A stretch of 38,213 nucleotides of DNA from contig PKDD01000080.1 of NCBI GenBank assembly GCA_002862465.1, forward strand, positions 1 to 38,213, read 5' to 3'. Source of the DNA: Haliea sp. (lineage in GTDB: Bacteria; Pseudomonadota; Gammaproteobacteria; Pseudomonadales; Halieaceae). How positions within the stretch are numbered: the first letter of the stretch is position 1; every line of letters starts with the position of its first letter. The notes beneath the pieces were generated by a model. That model was not told the DNA's origin, did not search any database, and saw only the letters and a program-made list of their open reading frames with translations. Shown here piece by piece: positions 26,991-35,600 of this stretch. The translations under genes and the position numbers were made by a program.

Positions 26991-27914
26991 GTGAAGAATC
27001 TGATGGCCACGACACTTATGCTCCTATCGTTGGCGAGCGGAGGTTTGTCTCATGCGCAATCTCTTAAGGGTTCCCCCACTTCGATCGAGAACCAATATCG
27101 GGCAGCTCATGCTTACGGTTATACTTTTGTAAAGAGTTCAGCCTCGGTCCGGGGAATGGTCAACGCGGGCAAACTGGTTAGGGTAAACCCGGGCAGTCAT
27201 TTGGCGTTACATGACGTCTCATTCCCCTATGTTGTCCCCGGAGCCAAAGTATTTCTGGATAGACTCAGTGCGCAATATTTCAGAGCCTGTGGTGAGAAGC
27301 TCACGGTAACCAGTTTGTTGCGACCGAAGAATCGTCAGCCAGCTAACTCTGCCGCAAAGTCAGTTCACCCAGCAGGCATGGCAATTGATCTGAGAGTTCC
27401 AAGGGAGCGTAAGTGCCATTCTTGGCTCCAAAAAACGTTGCTTGCCCTCGAAAAGGATCACGTTTTAGACGTTACTAAGGAGCGACGTCCTCCTCATTAC
27501 CATGTGGCTGTATTTATCGAGCGTTATGAAACTAGATTGGCTGGGATGTCTAGCACTCTGCAAGCGGGCGAACACAGTCAAGGTTACCTAGTCCGTCGGG
27601 GTGACACCCTATCAGGCATTTCTGTGCGAACGGGTGTTCGCGTAGCGCAACTTCGAGCGATAAATGGCTTGCGCTCAAACCTTATAAAGGTTGGCCAGAG
27701 ACTGCGATTGCCTGATATGAACGCATTGGCCAATAGCGCTGGCGGGGCCGAGCAGCTAGCGAGCAGAGAAATGACTTATCGAGTTAATCGTGGTGATACG
27801 CTCTGGGATATTGCCATCCGTTATGGTACCAGTGTTCAGCACTTGCGACGTACAAATGGTCGAACCACTGATTTCCTCAAGATCGGCCAGGTGCTGAAAA
27901 TTTCTAAGGGCTAG
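26991..27914 (+). CDS. Periplasmic M15/DUF5715-like peptidase with two LysM domains
   Basis: Probably binds and cuts peptidoglycan. Signal peptide 1-22 (ends SHA, cleavage before Gln). The core (about 35-180) has the zinc-site pattern of LAS-type carboxypeptidases: SVHPAGMAIDLR with His126 and Asp133, then HYHVAVF with His169/His171, plus TVTSLLRPKNRQ upstream. Two LysM modules follow: about 198-241 (YLVRRGDTLSGIS) and about 262-305 (YRVNRGDTLWDIA), each with the typical GDTL. The start is GTG with a strong GGGGGAA just upstream. The length (307 aa) fits this domain set. Related proteins are annotated DUF5715; the exact bond cut is unknown. Confidence 0.85.
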   Translation: MKNLMATTLMLLSLASGGLSHAQSLKGSPTSIENQYRAAHAYGYTFVKSSASVRGMVNAGKLVRVNPGSHLALHDVSFPYVVPGAKVFLDRLSAQYFRACGEKLTVTSLLRPKNRQPANSAAKSVHPAGMAIDLRVPRERKCHSWLQKTLLALEKDHVLDVTKERRPPHYHVAVFIERYETRLAGMSSTLQAGEHSQGYLVRRGDTLSGISVRTGVRVAQLRAINGLRSNLIKVGQRLRLPDMNALANSAGGAEQLASREMTYRVNRGDTLWDIAIRYGTSVQHLRRTNGRTTDFLKIGQVLKISKG

Positions 27915-28089
27915 CAATAACTCTTCCACGGTTATTAGATAACCTCTCACCGTTAAACTGCTGTCTGCAAAGAAAACTTTCTAGCCAATGACAATTGATC
28001 CGTAGCTGCAAATTTAGCTAAAAGCGTCTGGTATTTTCGCATGGCAGCAACACTGTCCGAATACGGGTGTATACTATCGTAACTTTACA

Positions 28090-28138
28090 GGCCTGACTCA
28101 GTCCGGCCCGATCGGAGAGGAACGCAATGTGGCTCTCC
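28090..28138 (+). promoter_or_regulatory. Two hairpins upstream of chaA-like gene
   Basis: GGCC-T-GAC-TCA-GTC-C-GGCC (28090-28108) and GGAGAG / CTCTCC with a 13-nt loop (28114-28138) lie between two candidate -10 boxes: TATACT at 28070-28075 and TATAAT at 28153-28158. With the first promoter they would be in the leader RNA; with the second they would be DNA sites just upstream of the -10. Confidence 0.35.
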
Positions 28139-28152
28139 CGTCAATCAGTTTA

Positions 28153-28158
28153 TATAAT
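28153..28158 (+). promoter_or_regulatory. -10 box (TATAAT) of chaA-like gene
   Basis: Perfect TATAAT 34 bp before the ATG at 28192, no clear -35. A second candidate, TATACT, lies further upstream at 28070-28075. Confidence 0.35.
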
Positions 28159-28191
28159 GCTTCACTAGATTAACAATCGGCTTACACAGCA

Positions 28192-29316
28192 ATGGAAAAA
28201 TCGCAAGCTTATGCTCCAATGGAAATTATCAGGCGAGAGTCGGGGCTAATTGTTGGCCTGATCACGCTGGTTATATTTCTGGTGCTGGGTGGCGGATGGT
28301 TGTCACACTTATCCGGTTGGGCGACCCCACTGGCGTTATTTGCTTGGCTGTTTCCGGTTATGCTGTGGTTGTCGTTTGGCGTTGTGCACCATGCCGATTG
28401 CCTAGCGGCCAGACTGGGAGAGCCTTACGGTACACTTATCCTAACGCTCTCAGTGATTAGTATTGAGGTTGTTATGATCTCGGCTGTGATGCTAAACGGG
28501 GATCAGAATCCGGGATTGGGCAGGGATATGATGTTTGCCGTTTTAATGATCGCACTCAATGGACTTGTCGGGCTTTCGCTACTGTTTGGCGCGCTTCCTC
28601 ATGTGGAGCAGGCGCATAATCTGCGGGGCGCCAATACTTTTCTAGTAGTATTGATACCATTGGCCGTCCTCAGCTTGATTCTTCCCAACTTCACAGTTTC
28701 CAGTGCAATGGGCACATATTCCGCTGCGCAGATGGTGTTTGCCCTCGCTGCATCGGCTGGTCTTTACAGCGCTTTCCTGATTATGCAGACGCTTCGTCAT
28801 CGAGGATTTTTTGTTGGCCCAGGCGAGTCAATTGATGACGCGCATGACCATGGCGGCATCGTTGTAAGATCCGTCGCTTTCCATATTGTATTTCTTCTCG
28901 CCAATATGCTGCCCATTGTCTTGTTATCCAAGAGTATGGCCAAAATCATCGACTATCAGGTGATGACATTTAGCGCACCGATTGCACTTGGGGGGGTGAT
29001 TATTGCTCTTCTTGTATTGGCGCCAGAAGGACTGGCGGCGCTTAAATCAGCGGTCGATAATCGATTGCAGCGCTCAATTAATATTTGTCTTGGCTCGGCC
29101 GTCGCTACCATTGGCCTGACTGTGCCAGTCATTATGATGATTAGCCTGACAACGGGACAAAAAGTTATTCTAGGTCTAGAACCTGTTGACAGTGTCCTGC
29201 TTCTGACCACAATTCTGGTGTCCGTGGTGACCTTCTCCAGCGAGAAGACAAATGTTATTCACGGCGTTGTCCATTTGGTGCTGTTTGTTGCCTACGTAAC
29301 CATGTTGTTTGATTGA
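28192..29316 (+). CDS. chaA: Calcium/proton antiporter, ChaA family
   Basis: Inner-membrane cation exchanger that exports Ca2+ (and Na+/K+ in some members) in exchange for protons. The 374 residues have about eleven hydrophobic helices and the two CaCA-type repeats: GEPYGTLILTLSVISIEVVM (first alpha repeat, with the conserved Glu) and LAPEGLAALKSAVDNRLQRS (second repeat), followed by SINICLGSAVATIGLTVPV. A His-rich cytoplasmic loop (ESIDDAHDHGG, about 216-226) lies between the halves. Length matches ChaA of enterobacteria. The ATG at 28192 has no strong ribosome site. The gene stands alone, with a VOC-family gene 168 bp downstream. Confidence 0.9.
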   Translation: MEKSQAYAPMEIIRRESGLIVGLITLVIFLVLGGGWLSHLSGWATPLALFAWLFPVMLWLSFGVVHHADCLAARLGEPYGTLILTLSVISIEVVMISAVMLNGDQNPGLGRDMMFAVLMIALNGLVGLSLLFGALPHVEQAHNLRGANTFLVVLIPLAVLSLILPNFTVSSAMGTYSAAQMVFALAASAGLYSAFLIMQTLRHRGFFVGPGESIDDAHDHGGIVVRSVAFHIVFLLANMLPIVLLSKSMAKIIDYQVMTFSAPIALGGVIIALLVLAPEGLAALKSAVDNRLQRSINICLGSAVATIGLTVPVIMMISLTTGQKVILGLEPVDSVLLLTTILVSVVTFSSEKTNVIHGVVHLVLFVAYVTMLFD

Positions 29317-29484
29317 TGCGGCGCGCTTAAGGTATTGTGGAAATGCTGCACACTCCAAGCAGGGGGCAGAGGTAGGACGTCTGGCCCAACCGTCCACTGG
29401 TGGGTTTAACGTAAATAGATGGGCAAATGAAAATTAATCATTTGTCATTTGTCATGTGAAATAGAGAATTGAGGAAAATATTGT

Positions 29485-29943
29485 ATGCCTGCATTACGCT
29501 TTAATCATATGGAATTGACATTCCCGCCAGGCGCTCTTGAGCGCGATAGGGAGGCCATTGTGGCTTTTTACAGTGAGGTGTTTGGATTTAACGCGATAGA
29601 CGTGCCTTTATTCGACACCGCAGGTTTGCTGTTAGCGACGGACGCTGAGGTCAGCCAGTTTCTGCTCCTGATGGAGCAGGAAAAGTATTTGCACTCGCCT
29701 GGCTATGATCATCTGGGCTTTTTATATCAAAGTCGCGCAGAGGTTGATGACCTGTTGGCGAAATGCAAACAATGGCAGGCAAAAGACGATCGTGTGCGCC
29801 TAAAAGAGTATGATGACCTTGTGATTGCGCCCACCACCACGCATGCATTTTATGTGCAATATCTTTTGCCGATCTGGTTCGACATTCAGATAGTAGAGTA
29901 TGAAGCAGGCACCGAGCCAGAGAAATGTTGGGTTTATCGCTAG
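29485..29943 (+). CDS. VOC (glyoxalase/extradiol dioxygenase-fold) family protein
   Basis: A 152-residue protein of the vicinal-oxygen-chelate fold. The start LRFNHMELTFPPG carries a metal-ligand His (His8), then IVAFYSEVFGF is the standard first helix of the module; GYDHLGFLY has a second candidate His (about 76), and FDIQIVEYEAG near the C-terminus provides the acidic ligand (Glu about 138). One module repeat is present, so a homodimer would form the metal site. No specific reaction can be assigned. GAGGAAA is 10-16 bases before the ATG. The Baeyer-Villiger-type gene starts 165 bp downstream on the same strand. Confidence 0.8.
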   Translation: MPALRFNHMELTFPPGALERDREAIVAFYSEVFGFNAIDVPLFDTAGLLLATDAEVSQFLLLMEQEKYLHSPGYDHLGFLYQSRAEVDDLLAKCKQWQAKDDRVRLKEYDDLVIAPTTTHAFYVQYLLPIWFDIQIVEYEAGTEPEKCWVYR

Positions 29944-30074
29944 GCGCGCGGCTACTTTTTTGATGCGCGACATCGATTGCCGTGTGTCTTTGCGCTGATA
30001 ATCAAACAACTTCCCCGTCGGTACGGATTATTGATACGGCCGAGTGTGCCTGCGCTGGCTTGTTCAGTATTATT

Positions 30075-30092
30075 GTAGGAACGTTTACCTAC
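30075..30092. promoter_or_regulatory. Inverted repeat GTAGG-N8-CCTAC before the monooxygenase gene
   Basis: GTAGG (30075-30079) and CCTAC (30088-30092) are reverse complements around AACGTTTA, and end 16 bp before the start codon. The position suits a repressor site (TetR- or MarR-like spacing). No regulator gene is nearby. Confidence 0.35.
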
Positions 30093-30108
30093 TACAGGGC
30101 ATTAAAAT

Positions 30109-31548
30109 ATGCGCATTGCTATAATAGGGGCTGGACCTGCTGGTATTGCTGCGGGTCGTGAACTGCTTAAGCAAGGGTTTCCAGACTTTACAATCTTCGA
30201 CGTATTAGACGCTCCAGGCGGAACATGGCGCCTGCATTCGTATCCCGGCTTGGCCTGTGATGTATGGGCCCACTCCTATTCTTTTTCTTATGCGCCTAAT
30301 CCGGACTGGAGCGCGAGCTTCGTTGGTTTTGCAGAGATACAGGCTTATCTAGCCAAATGTGCTACAGAGTTTGGGCTTGATGCCCATATGCAGTTCAATA
30401 CCCGTATCGTTCGGGCTGAGTATCAAAAATCGGGTCAGTGGCAATTAGAGTCGGAGTCGGGCCCACTCGGACAATTTGATATTCTTATCAATGCAATGGG
30501 TAATCAGCATACGCCTCTGTACCCCAGCGTGGAAGGTATCGATAGCTTTCAGGGTGATAGCTGGCACGCAACTCGCTGGAATCATGACGTGGATCTTAGA
30601 GGCAAGCGTGTTGTTGTGGTCGGCTCTGCCGCCAGTGCGGTGCAGATTGTGCCGGAGGTGGCCAAAGAGGTGGGGCACCTGACAGTATTACAGCGTTCCG
30701 CTAACTGGATCATGCCTCGAGGGCGAAAAGAATATAGCGCTGGACAACGCTGGCGGTTTCGGCATTTTCCAACGCTGATCAAGTTGACTCGGTGGATGCA
30801 GAGCCTGCTTATGGGCCAAGTAGAGTATGCGGTGACCAATGGCCACAAACGCATGAGCCAGTTTGAGGGTATGGTGGAAAAGTTTATCAATCGCGCCATT
30901 GACGACCCTGCGCTGCGCAAGGTGTTGACCCCAGATACACGCTACGGCTGCAAGCGTGGCCTCGTGTCAGATGATTTTTATCCGGCATTAAATCGAGATA
31001 ATGTAGAGTTGATAGGGGAGGGCCTTGCTCAAATAACGGCCACAGGCATTGTGACGAGTGGCGGCCGAGAAATTGAGGCTGATGTGATTATCTATTGCAC
31101 TGGCTATAGAATACTAGACTACGACCGATTTGATGTGGTTGGATTAAACGGCGCAAACTTAGGGGCCGTAATGGGGGATGAACCGCGGGCGCATAAGGGT
31201 ATTTCTGTGCCGAACTTCCCCAATTTCTTTTTCGCTGTCGGCCCAAACGGTTTGGTGTTGAATGTTTCTTACTTCATCACAGCCGAACGTAATGTGGAAA
31301 CGATAGTAGGTTTACTGTCCGAGTTGCGCGCAGCGGGCAAACAATCCCTTGATGTAAAAAGGGAGGAGTTCCAGAGTTACAATGACATGATGGACGAAAG
31401 ATACGCTAAATTCAGTTGGGGTTCGCCCGACTGCAACAGTTACTATACGAATGACTCGGGGCATGCTTCCTTTCTCTTTGCCGGGAATTTCAAAGAGTAC
31501 AAGAGGCTGCATGAGGACACAGGGTTGCAGGAATATGATGTTGCCTGA
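30109..31548 (+). CDS. FAD-dependent Baeyer-Villiger-type monooxygenase
   Basis: NADPH- and FAD-dependent oxygenase that inserts oxygen next to a ketone. The 479 residues have the FAD-binding GAGPAG (7-12) preceded by RIAII, the BVMO fingerprint F-x-G-x3-H-x3-W as FQGDSWHATRW (147-157), a second nucleotide-binding site GSAASA (172-177), and the ATG-like CTGYR block (about 340) near the end of the FAD region. Related enzymes are annotated as cyclohexanone, 4-hydroxyacetophenone or steroid monooxygenases. Substrate cannot be fixed by sequence. In this window the steroid-type beta-oxidation genes and an SMP-30 protein make a ketone or steroid substrate plausible (inference). AGGG precedes the ATG. 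Confidence 0.92.
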   Translation: MRIAIIGAGPAGIAAGRELLKQGFPDFTIFDVLDAPGGTWRLHSYPGLACDVWAHSYSFSYAPNPDWSASFVGFAEIQAYLAKCATEFGLDAHMQFNTRIVRAEYQKSGQWQLESESGPLGQFDILINAMGNQHTPLYPSVEGIDSFQGDSWHATRWNHDVDLRGKRVVVVGSAASAVQIVPEVAKEVGHLTVLQRSANWIMPRGRKEYSAGQRWRFRHFPTLIKLTRWMQSLLMGQVEYAVTNGHKRMSQFEGMVEKFINRAIDDPALRKVLTPDTRYGCKRGLVSDDFYPALNRDNVELIGEGLAQITATGIVTSGGREIEADVIIYCTGYRILDYDRFDVVGLNGANLGAVMGDEPRAHKGISVPNFPNFFFAVGPNGLVLNVSYFITAERNVETIVGLLSELRAAGKQSLDVKREEFQSYNDMMDERYAKFSWGSPDCNSYYTNDSGHASFLFAGNFKEYKRLHEDTGLQEYDVA

Positions 31549-31639
31549 TCGAAGGGGTAGTTCTATAGGTTGTTCGCAGACAATGTGGACCTGAAGCAAA
31601 GATAAACTGACGATCAAAAATATCCCTCGGAACACTAGC

Positions 31640-31656
31640 GATCGCGTTGCGCGATC
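31640..31656. terminator. Hairpin between convergent monooxygenase and M13 peptidase genes
   Basis: GATCGCG-TTG-CGCGATC is a perfect 7-bp stem with a 3-nt loop in the 137-bp gap between two converging genes. No U-run follows on either strand, so it may act in both directions weakly or serve another role. Confidence 0.35.
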
Positions 31657-31685
31657 AAATAGTCAGGTTATTCATTCTACGCATC

Positions 31686-33731
31686 TTACCAAATGCGGAC
31701 GCGATTTTCTGGGTGTAGGTACATTGCGTCATCTTCTGTGACTCCGAAGGCCTCATACCATGCATCAATATTACGCTGGGGATTTTGACCGCGCACCATT
31801 TCTGGGGCATGTGGATTGGTGAGAAGTAAATTAAGCAATGCGTCATTGCGTGACTTGCCTCGCCACACCTGCGCCCAAGCCATAAAGAAGCGCTGATCGC
31901 CGGTGAAGCCGCCAATTACAGGGGCTTGGCGCCCTTCCAGCGAACGCCTGTACGCAGTGTAAGCCATCTGCATCCCACCTAAATCCCCGATGTTCTCGCC
32001 CATCGTAAGGGCGCCGTTAACACAGGTTTTGTCATTACCGGGAATGGGACAGTAAGCGCTATATTGCTCACTCAGTTCTTCTGTAGCAGCGGAAAAACGC
32101 TTTAATGTCTCGGCCGTCCACCAGTTGCGAATTTGTCCGTTCTCGTCAAACTCGCGGCCCTGATCATCAAAGCCGTGGCCGATCTCATGGCCGATAACTG
32201 CGCCAATGCCGCCATAGTTGACAGCAGAGTCTGCGCTACCATCGAAGAATGGTGGCTGCAATATGGCTGCTGGAAAAGTAATCTGATTCATAAGCGGCGA
32301 GTAATAGGCATTTACGGTCGGTGGCGTCATATGCCATTCATCGCGGTCGACGGGCTTTTTTAATCGATTAACTCGTCGTTCCCACTCAAATTGGCGAGCA
32401 TTTTGAATGTTTTCGAAAAGTGTGTTGGGCTTGATGGTTAGTCCAGAATAATCGCGCCACCTTGCGGGGTAGCCAATGCGTGGATCAAATGTGGCCAATT
32501 TTTTCAGGGCTTCAGCGCGTGTTGCATCGTCCATCCAAGCTAGCGTGTCAATGCGACTTTTTAATGCAGCAAGTAGATTATTCACCAGTTGTTCCATTTG
32601 CGATTTGTGCTCTGGCGGAAAATGCTTTTCGACGTAAGCTTTTCCAAGGCCGTCTCCTATGTTGCGGTCGACCAGCGTTACGCCTCGCTTCCAGCGCTCG
32701 CGCTGTTCCTTGACGCCGCGCATGGTCCGATTTTTGAAGTCGAAGTTGGCCTCGTCGAAAGCCTTTGGCAGTAAGCTTGCTGTGTCGCTGGCACGATGGA
32801 ATGTGAGGTACTTTTTCCAAGTATTAAGAGGAACTAAATCGAGTAAGGCTGCACCGTCAGCAATTGCAGAAATCTCGCCAACCACCACATGCTGAGTATC
32901 CCCGAGGCCGGAAGCATCGAAGACGACAGGCCAGTCAACATTTGGGGCCAGTTGCATGAGTGCATCGCGGTTCATGGGATTATAAGTTGCCTGAACATCT
33001 CGCTGTCGGGCTGGGCTCCACTGCACTTGTGCAAGCGCCATCTCAAGGTCAAAAACCTCCATCGCGCTATCTCGTGAATCGGCATCGCCCGTTAGTTGTA
33101 AAATCGTAGCAATGTGCCCTTGGTAGGCGGTGCGAAATGCGTCGTATTCTGGGCCCTCGTTGAGGTAATAGTCACGTCCCATGCCCAGCCCCGCCTGGCC
33201 AATGAACACCTTGTAGCGTTTTGTGTTAGCGGGGTCCGGTTGTATTCCAAAGCTAAACGGAGCGCTCATCTGTGGGCTGCCGATCAGTTTCATTAAATCG
33301 GTTTTATTTTTTGCAGCAGAGATACGGTCGAGGTCTGGCCGCAAAGGCGCTATGCCGCGTCTCTCGATCGTCGCCTCATCCATCCAAGAGATATACAGGT
33401 CCACGACTTTTTTTAGCGTTGGATCAGTAGGTGGTGATTCGATATGCTCGCTCAACAGACTATGCAGGTCGCTCTCCGATTTTTCGCGTAATATGTCGAA
33501 GCTACCGTAACGGGATTTATCAGCAGGAATAGTCGTCTTCGCCAGCCATTTTCCATTGACATAGCCGTAGAAGTCATCACCGGGCTTGATGCTGAGGTCC
33601 ATTTGGCGCGTCTCAATGCCGAATGTGCCCAGCGTGGCCTTTGGCGGCGGAGCCGCGACTGCTGAAGCCGACGATATAAGAGTAATCACATAAATAATCG
33701 CATAAGCGGTTAGCAGAAACGATGTGCGCAT
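31686..33731 (-). CDS. M13 family zinc metallopeptidase (neprilysin/PepO-like)
   Basis: Exported oligopeptidase of 681 residues, normal length. Residues 1-27 form a signal peptide (ending SAVAA). The zinc motif HExxH is HEIGH (515-519) in VIGHEIGHGFDDQG; the third ligand and Asp are Glu579 and Asp583 in GENIGDLGG; NAYYSP (474-479) is the substrate-contact motif of the family. The first Met at 33731 begins a normal signal peptide. The gene is divergent from the SMP-30 gene, with a 207-bp gap that holds an inverted repeat. It is likely periplasmic or outer-membrane associated. Confidence 0.95.
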   Translation of the reverse strand: MRTSFLLTAYAIIYVITLISSASAVAAPPPKATLGTFGIETRQMDLSIKPGDDFYGYVNGKWLAKTTIPADKSRYGSFDILREKSESDLHSLLSEHIESPPTDPTLKKVVDLYISWMDEATIERRGIAPLRPDLDRISAAKNKTDLMKLIGSPQMSAPFSFGIQPDPANTKRYKVFIGQAGLGMGRDYYLNEGPEYDAFRTAYQGHIATILQLTGDADSRDSAMEVFDLEMALAQVQWSPARQRDVQATYNPMNRDALMQLAPNVDWPVVFDASGLGDTQHVVVGEISAIADGAALLDLVPLNTWKKYLTFHRASDTASLLPKAFDEANFDFKNRTMRGVKEQRERWKRGVTLVDRNIGDGLGKAYVEKHFPPEHKSQMEQLVNNLLAALKSRIDTLAWMDDATRAEALKKLATFDPRIGYPARWRDYSGLTIKPNTLFENIQNARQFEWERRVNRLKKPVDRDEWHMTPPTVNAYYSPLMNQITFPAAILQPPFFDGSADSAVNYGGIGAVIGHEIGHGFDDQGREFDENGQIRNWWTAETLKRFSAATEELSEQYSAYCPIPGNDKTCVNGALTMGENIGDLGGMQMAYTAYRRSLEGRQAPVIGGFTGDQRFFMAWAQVWRGKSRNDALLNLLLTNPHAPEMVRGQNPQRNIDAWYEAFGVTEDDAMYLHPENRVRIW

Positions 33732-33820
33732 AGATTCACCTCAAAATTCGTGATAACCGATGTACTGGGTAATATCACCTGTCATTATGCGTTAATTCAC
33801 ACATGTGCGGTACTAATCCC

Positions 33821-33835
33821 TAAGCCATTGGCTTA
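33821..33835. promoter_or_regulatory. Inverted repeat TAAGCC-ATT-GGCTTA in divergent promoter region
   Basis: A perfect 6-bp inverted repeat with a 3-bp centre between the M13 peptidase and SMP-30 genes. It could be an operator shared by both. Not conclusive alone. Confidence 0.3.
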
Positions 33836-33897
33836 ACGGCCTTCTACTTTCGGAACACCACTATTTTGACGGTTTAATCGAGTCCAGCAAACTTCGC

Positions 33898-33903
33898 TAT
33901 AAT
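33898..33903 (+). promoter_or_regulatory. -10 box (TATAAT) of the SMP-30 gene
   Basis: Perfect TATAAT 35 bp before the ATG at 33939; the -35 region is poor. GGAGGAATACTAGG supplies a good ribosome site. Confidence 0.4.
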
Positions 33904-33938
33904 CGAGACATCACAACAGATATCGGAGGAATACTAGG

Positions 33939-34808
33939 ATGACAGATACAGCGATCTTATTGGATGGGCTGCATTTTGGTGAGGGCCCACGTTGGCACGA
34001 GGGGCGCTTGTGGTTCAGCGACTTTTACGCCCACGCCGTAAAGTCGATGGATGAATTAGGAGAGGTGCGTATCGAGCTAACGCTGGACGACCAACCGTCT
34101 GGCATCGGCTGGTTACCCGATGGACGTTTGTTAGTTGTTGCGATGAAGGAGCGCGCGGTCAAGCGACTTGATCCAGCGGGTCTGGTACTGCACGCTGACA
34201 TTAGTCATCTTACGGCACATTTGTGTAATGACATGGTGGTCGATGCGGGCGGTAGCGCCTGGGTAGGAAACTTTGGATTTGATCTTGATGGCGAGTTACG
34301 GGAGCGTGGTGCTGACGTCATCAGCAATCACCCTACTGCAAATCTGGTGCGCATTGACGCCGATGGAACGGTTTGTTTGGCGGCAGCCGATATGCATTTT
34401 CCTAACGGTAGCGTTATTACGGCTGATGGGCGGACGCTTATTGTGGCTGAAACTTTAGCAAGTTCGCTTACTGCGTTTACTATCAATGCCGATAAGTCAC
34501 TCAGTGATCGTCGAGTCTGGGCCACCGTTGACAATGTTGCTCCTGACGGTATCTGCCTCAACGAGGAGGGTCATATTTGGGTGGCGAATGCACTTGCTCC
34601 TGAGGTAATACTAATTGCCGAGGGAGGAGAAGTTATTCGGCAAATACAGACCAGTCAGCCTTGTTACGCTTGTATGCTGGGTGGCGCAGATGGAAAAACT
34701 TTGTTTGCTGTGACTGCGGCATCATCGGATGGAGTGCTTGCTGCGGAGAAGAAAACTGGAAAGATTGAGGCTGTGCGAGTGGATCGATCCAGAGCGGGTT
34801 GGCCGTAA
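33939..34808 (+). CDS. SMP-30/gluconolactonase family protein
   Basis: Six-bladed beta-propeller of 289 residues, cytosolic. The opening LDGLHFGEGPRWHEGRLWFSDF holds the metal-ligand Glu of the GEGPxW motif; LCNDMVVDAGGSAWVGNFGF has the Asn and Asp of the second metal region; NVAPDGICLNEEGHIWVAN is the third blade motif. Members hydrolyse lactones such as gluconolactone or carry related hydrolase activities. Here, near a Baeyer-Villiger-type oxygenase that would make lactones or esters, a lactone-hydrolysis role is possible but unproven. GGAGG is 10-14 bases before the ATG. Confidence 0.9.
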   Translation: MTDTAILLDGLHFGEGPRWHEGRLWFSDFYAHAVKSMDELGEVRIELTLDDQPSGIGWLPDGRLLVVAMKERAVKRLDPAGLVLHADISHLTAHLCNDMVVDAGGSAWVGNFGFDLDGELRERGADVISNHPTANLVRIDADGTVCLAAADMHFPNGSVITADGRTLIVAETLASSLTAFTINADKSLSDRRVWATVDNVAPDGICLNEEGHIWVANALAPEVILIAEGGEVIRQIQTSQPCYACMLGGADGKTLFAVTAASSDGVLAAEKKTGKIEAVRVDRSRAGWP

Positions 34809-34892
34809 TGGTCTGCGGGCCGGGGCAGTCAATAGCAATTTAAGTGTACTGGTCGCAACAGCCCGCAATTCTGCGTCCGCGATCGTGGAGTC

Positions 34893-35231
34893 TCAACTAC
34901 GGCGTCTTGCTATCGTAAATAATGCGAAAAGCGCAGTTCCGAATAACCACAAGGCAGCTGGGACCGGTATTGCCGTGGCTGCTTCTAATTCGCTCTTTGA
35001 TATATTGTTTCTTGCGCCGCTGTGCTGTTTGGCATTGAGCACCCTTTGATCGCTCAAACCCGAAGTGCTTGCAGCGAGATTCGCAGTTGGCAACGTATGT
35101 GAAATAGCAGATTCGCCATTATCGGATGTGAAAAGCGTAGCTTCTGCGCTGACGGCAGACACAGGCACTATGGCCAAAAAAGCTAACAGCAAAGTCGTTA
35201 TAGACGTTTTGTATTGGATTCGCTTAGACAC
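34893..35231 (-). CDS. Small secreted protein with VPxPA-CTERM-type sorting tail
   Basis: 112 residues from a GTG start (35231) with AAAGG 10-14 bases upstream; a longer GTG frame opens at 35273. Residues 1-29 are a signal peptide (ITTLLLAFLAIVPVSAVSA). The C-terminus carries IPVPAALWLF (88-97), a hydrophobic span and the basic end ARRRS, the same exosortase-type tail as the 26289-26642 product (there VPLPAAAWIF). The middle is low in complexity with no domain. Both are probable substrates of one exosortase encoded elsewhere. Confidence 0.72.
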   Translation of the reverse strand: MSKRIQYKTSITTLLLAFLAIVPVSAVSAEATLFTSDNGESAISHTLPTANLAASTSGLSDQRVLNAKQHSGARNNISKSELEAATAIPVPAALWLFGTALFALFTIARRRS

Positions 35232-35600
35232 GATGTGTTGCCTTTCTTTATCATTATATTGTTTGATTTGCACTTATTGTGCCAAATAGTAAAAAATCTA
35301 TACCTTTCATATCGTTATATGGAAATTAAGTTTGCTCGGCAATCTTGAATGTAAAATATTGCTACACGTACAATCGATCAAATAATCACCATTGGAATGA
35401 CGAAAAGCGGGAAAAGTGATGGGGCAAAGGCCTGCAACTCAGTGGTTCCGGGCATCACGAGTGAATTTAGTCTACGTGTCCGTTTTAGGAGTCGAGACAG
35501 AATGTTGTTTTGCCTAACGCTCTACGTAAAATATCCTGACATGGAAGGTCTGGCAAGCGCCCCAGGCTAGAGGTTGAGAGGCAGCGGGAAGTTGCGGTGA
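35232..35600. other. Gene-free region between CTERM and lipoprotein genes
   Basis: No gene or clear structure beyond short AT-rich inverted repeats (CATAT-CGTT-ATATG near 35308-35321). The promoter of the CTERM gene should lie here but is not clear. Confidence 0.35.

Noticed and set aside
28090-28138. yybP-ykoY manganese riboswitch before the antiporter
   Set aside because: The conserved core bases of that class are absent; only two generic hairpins are present.
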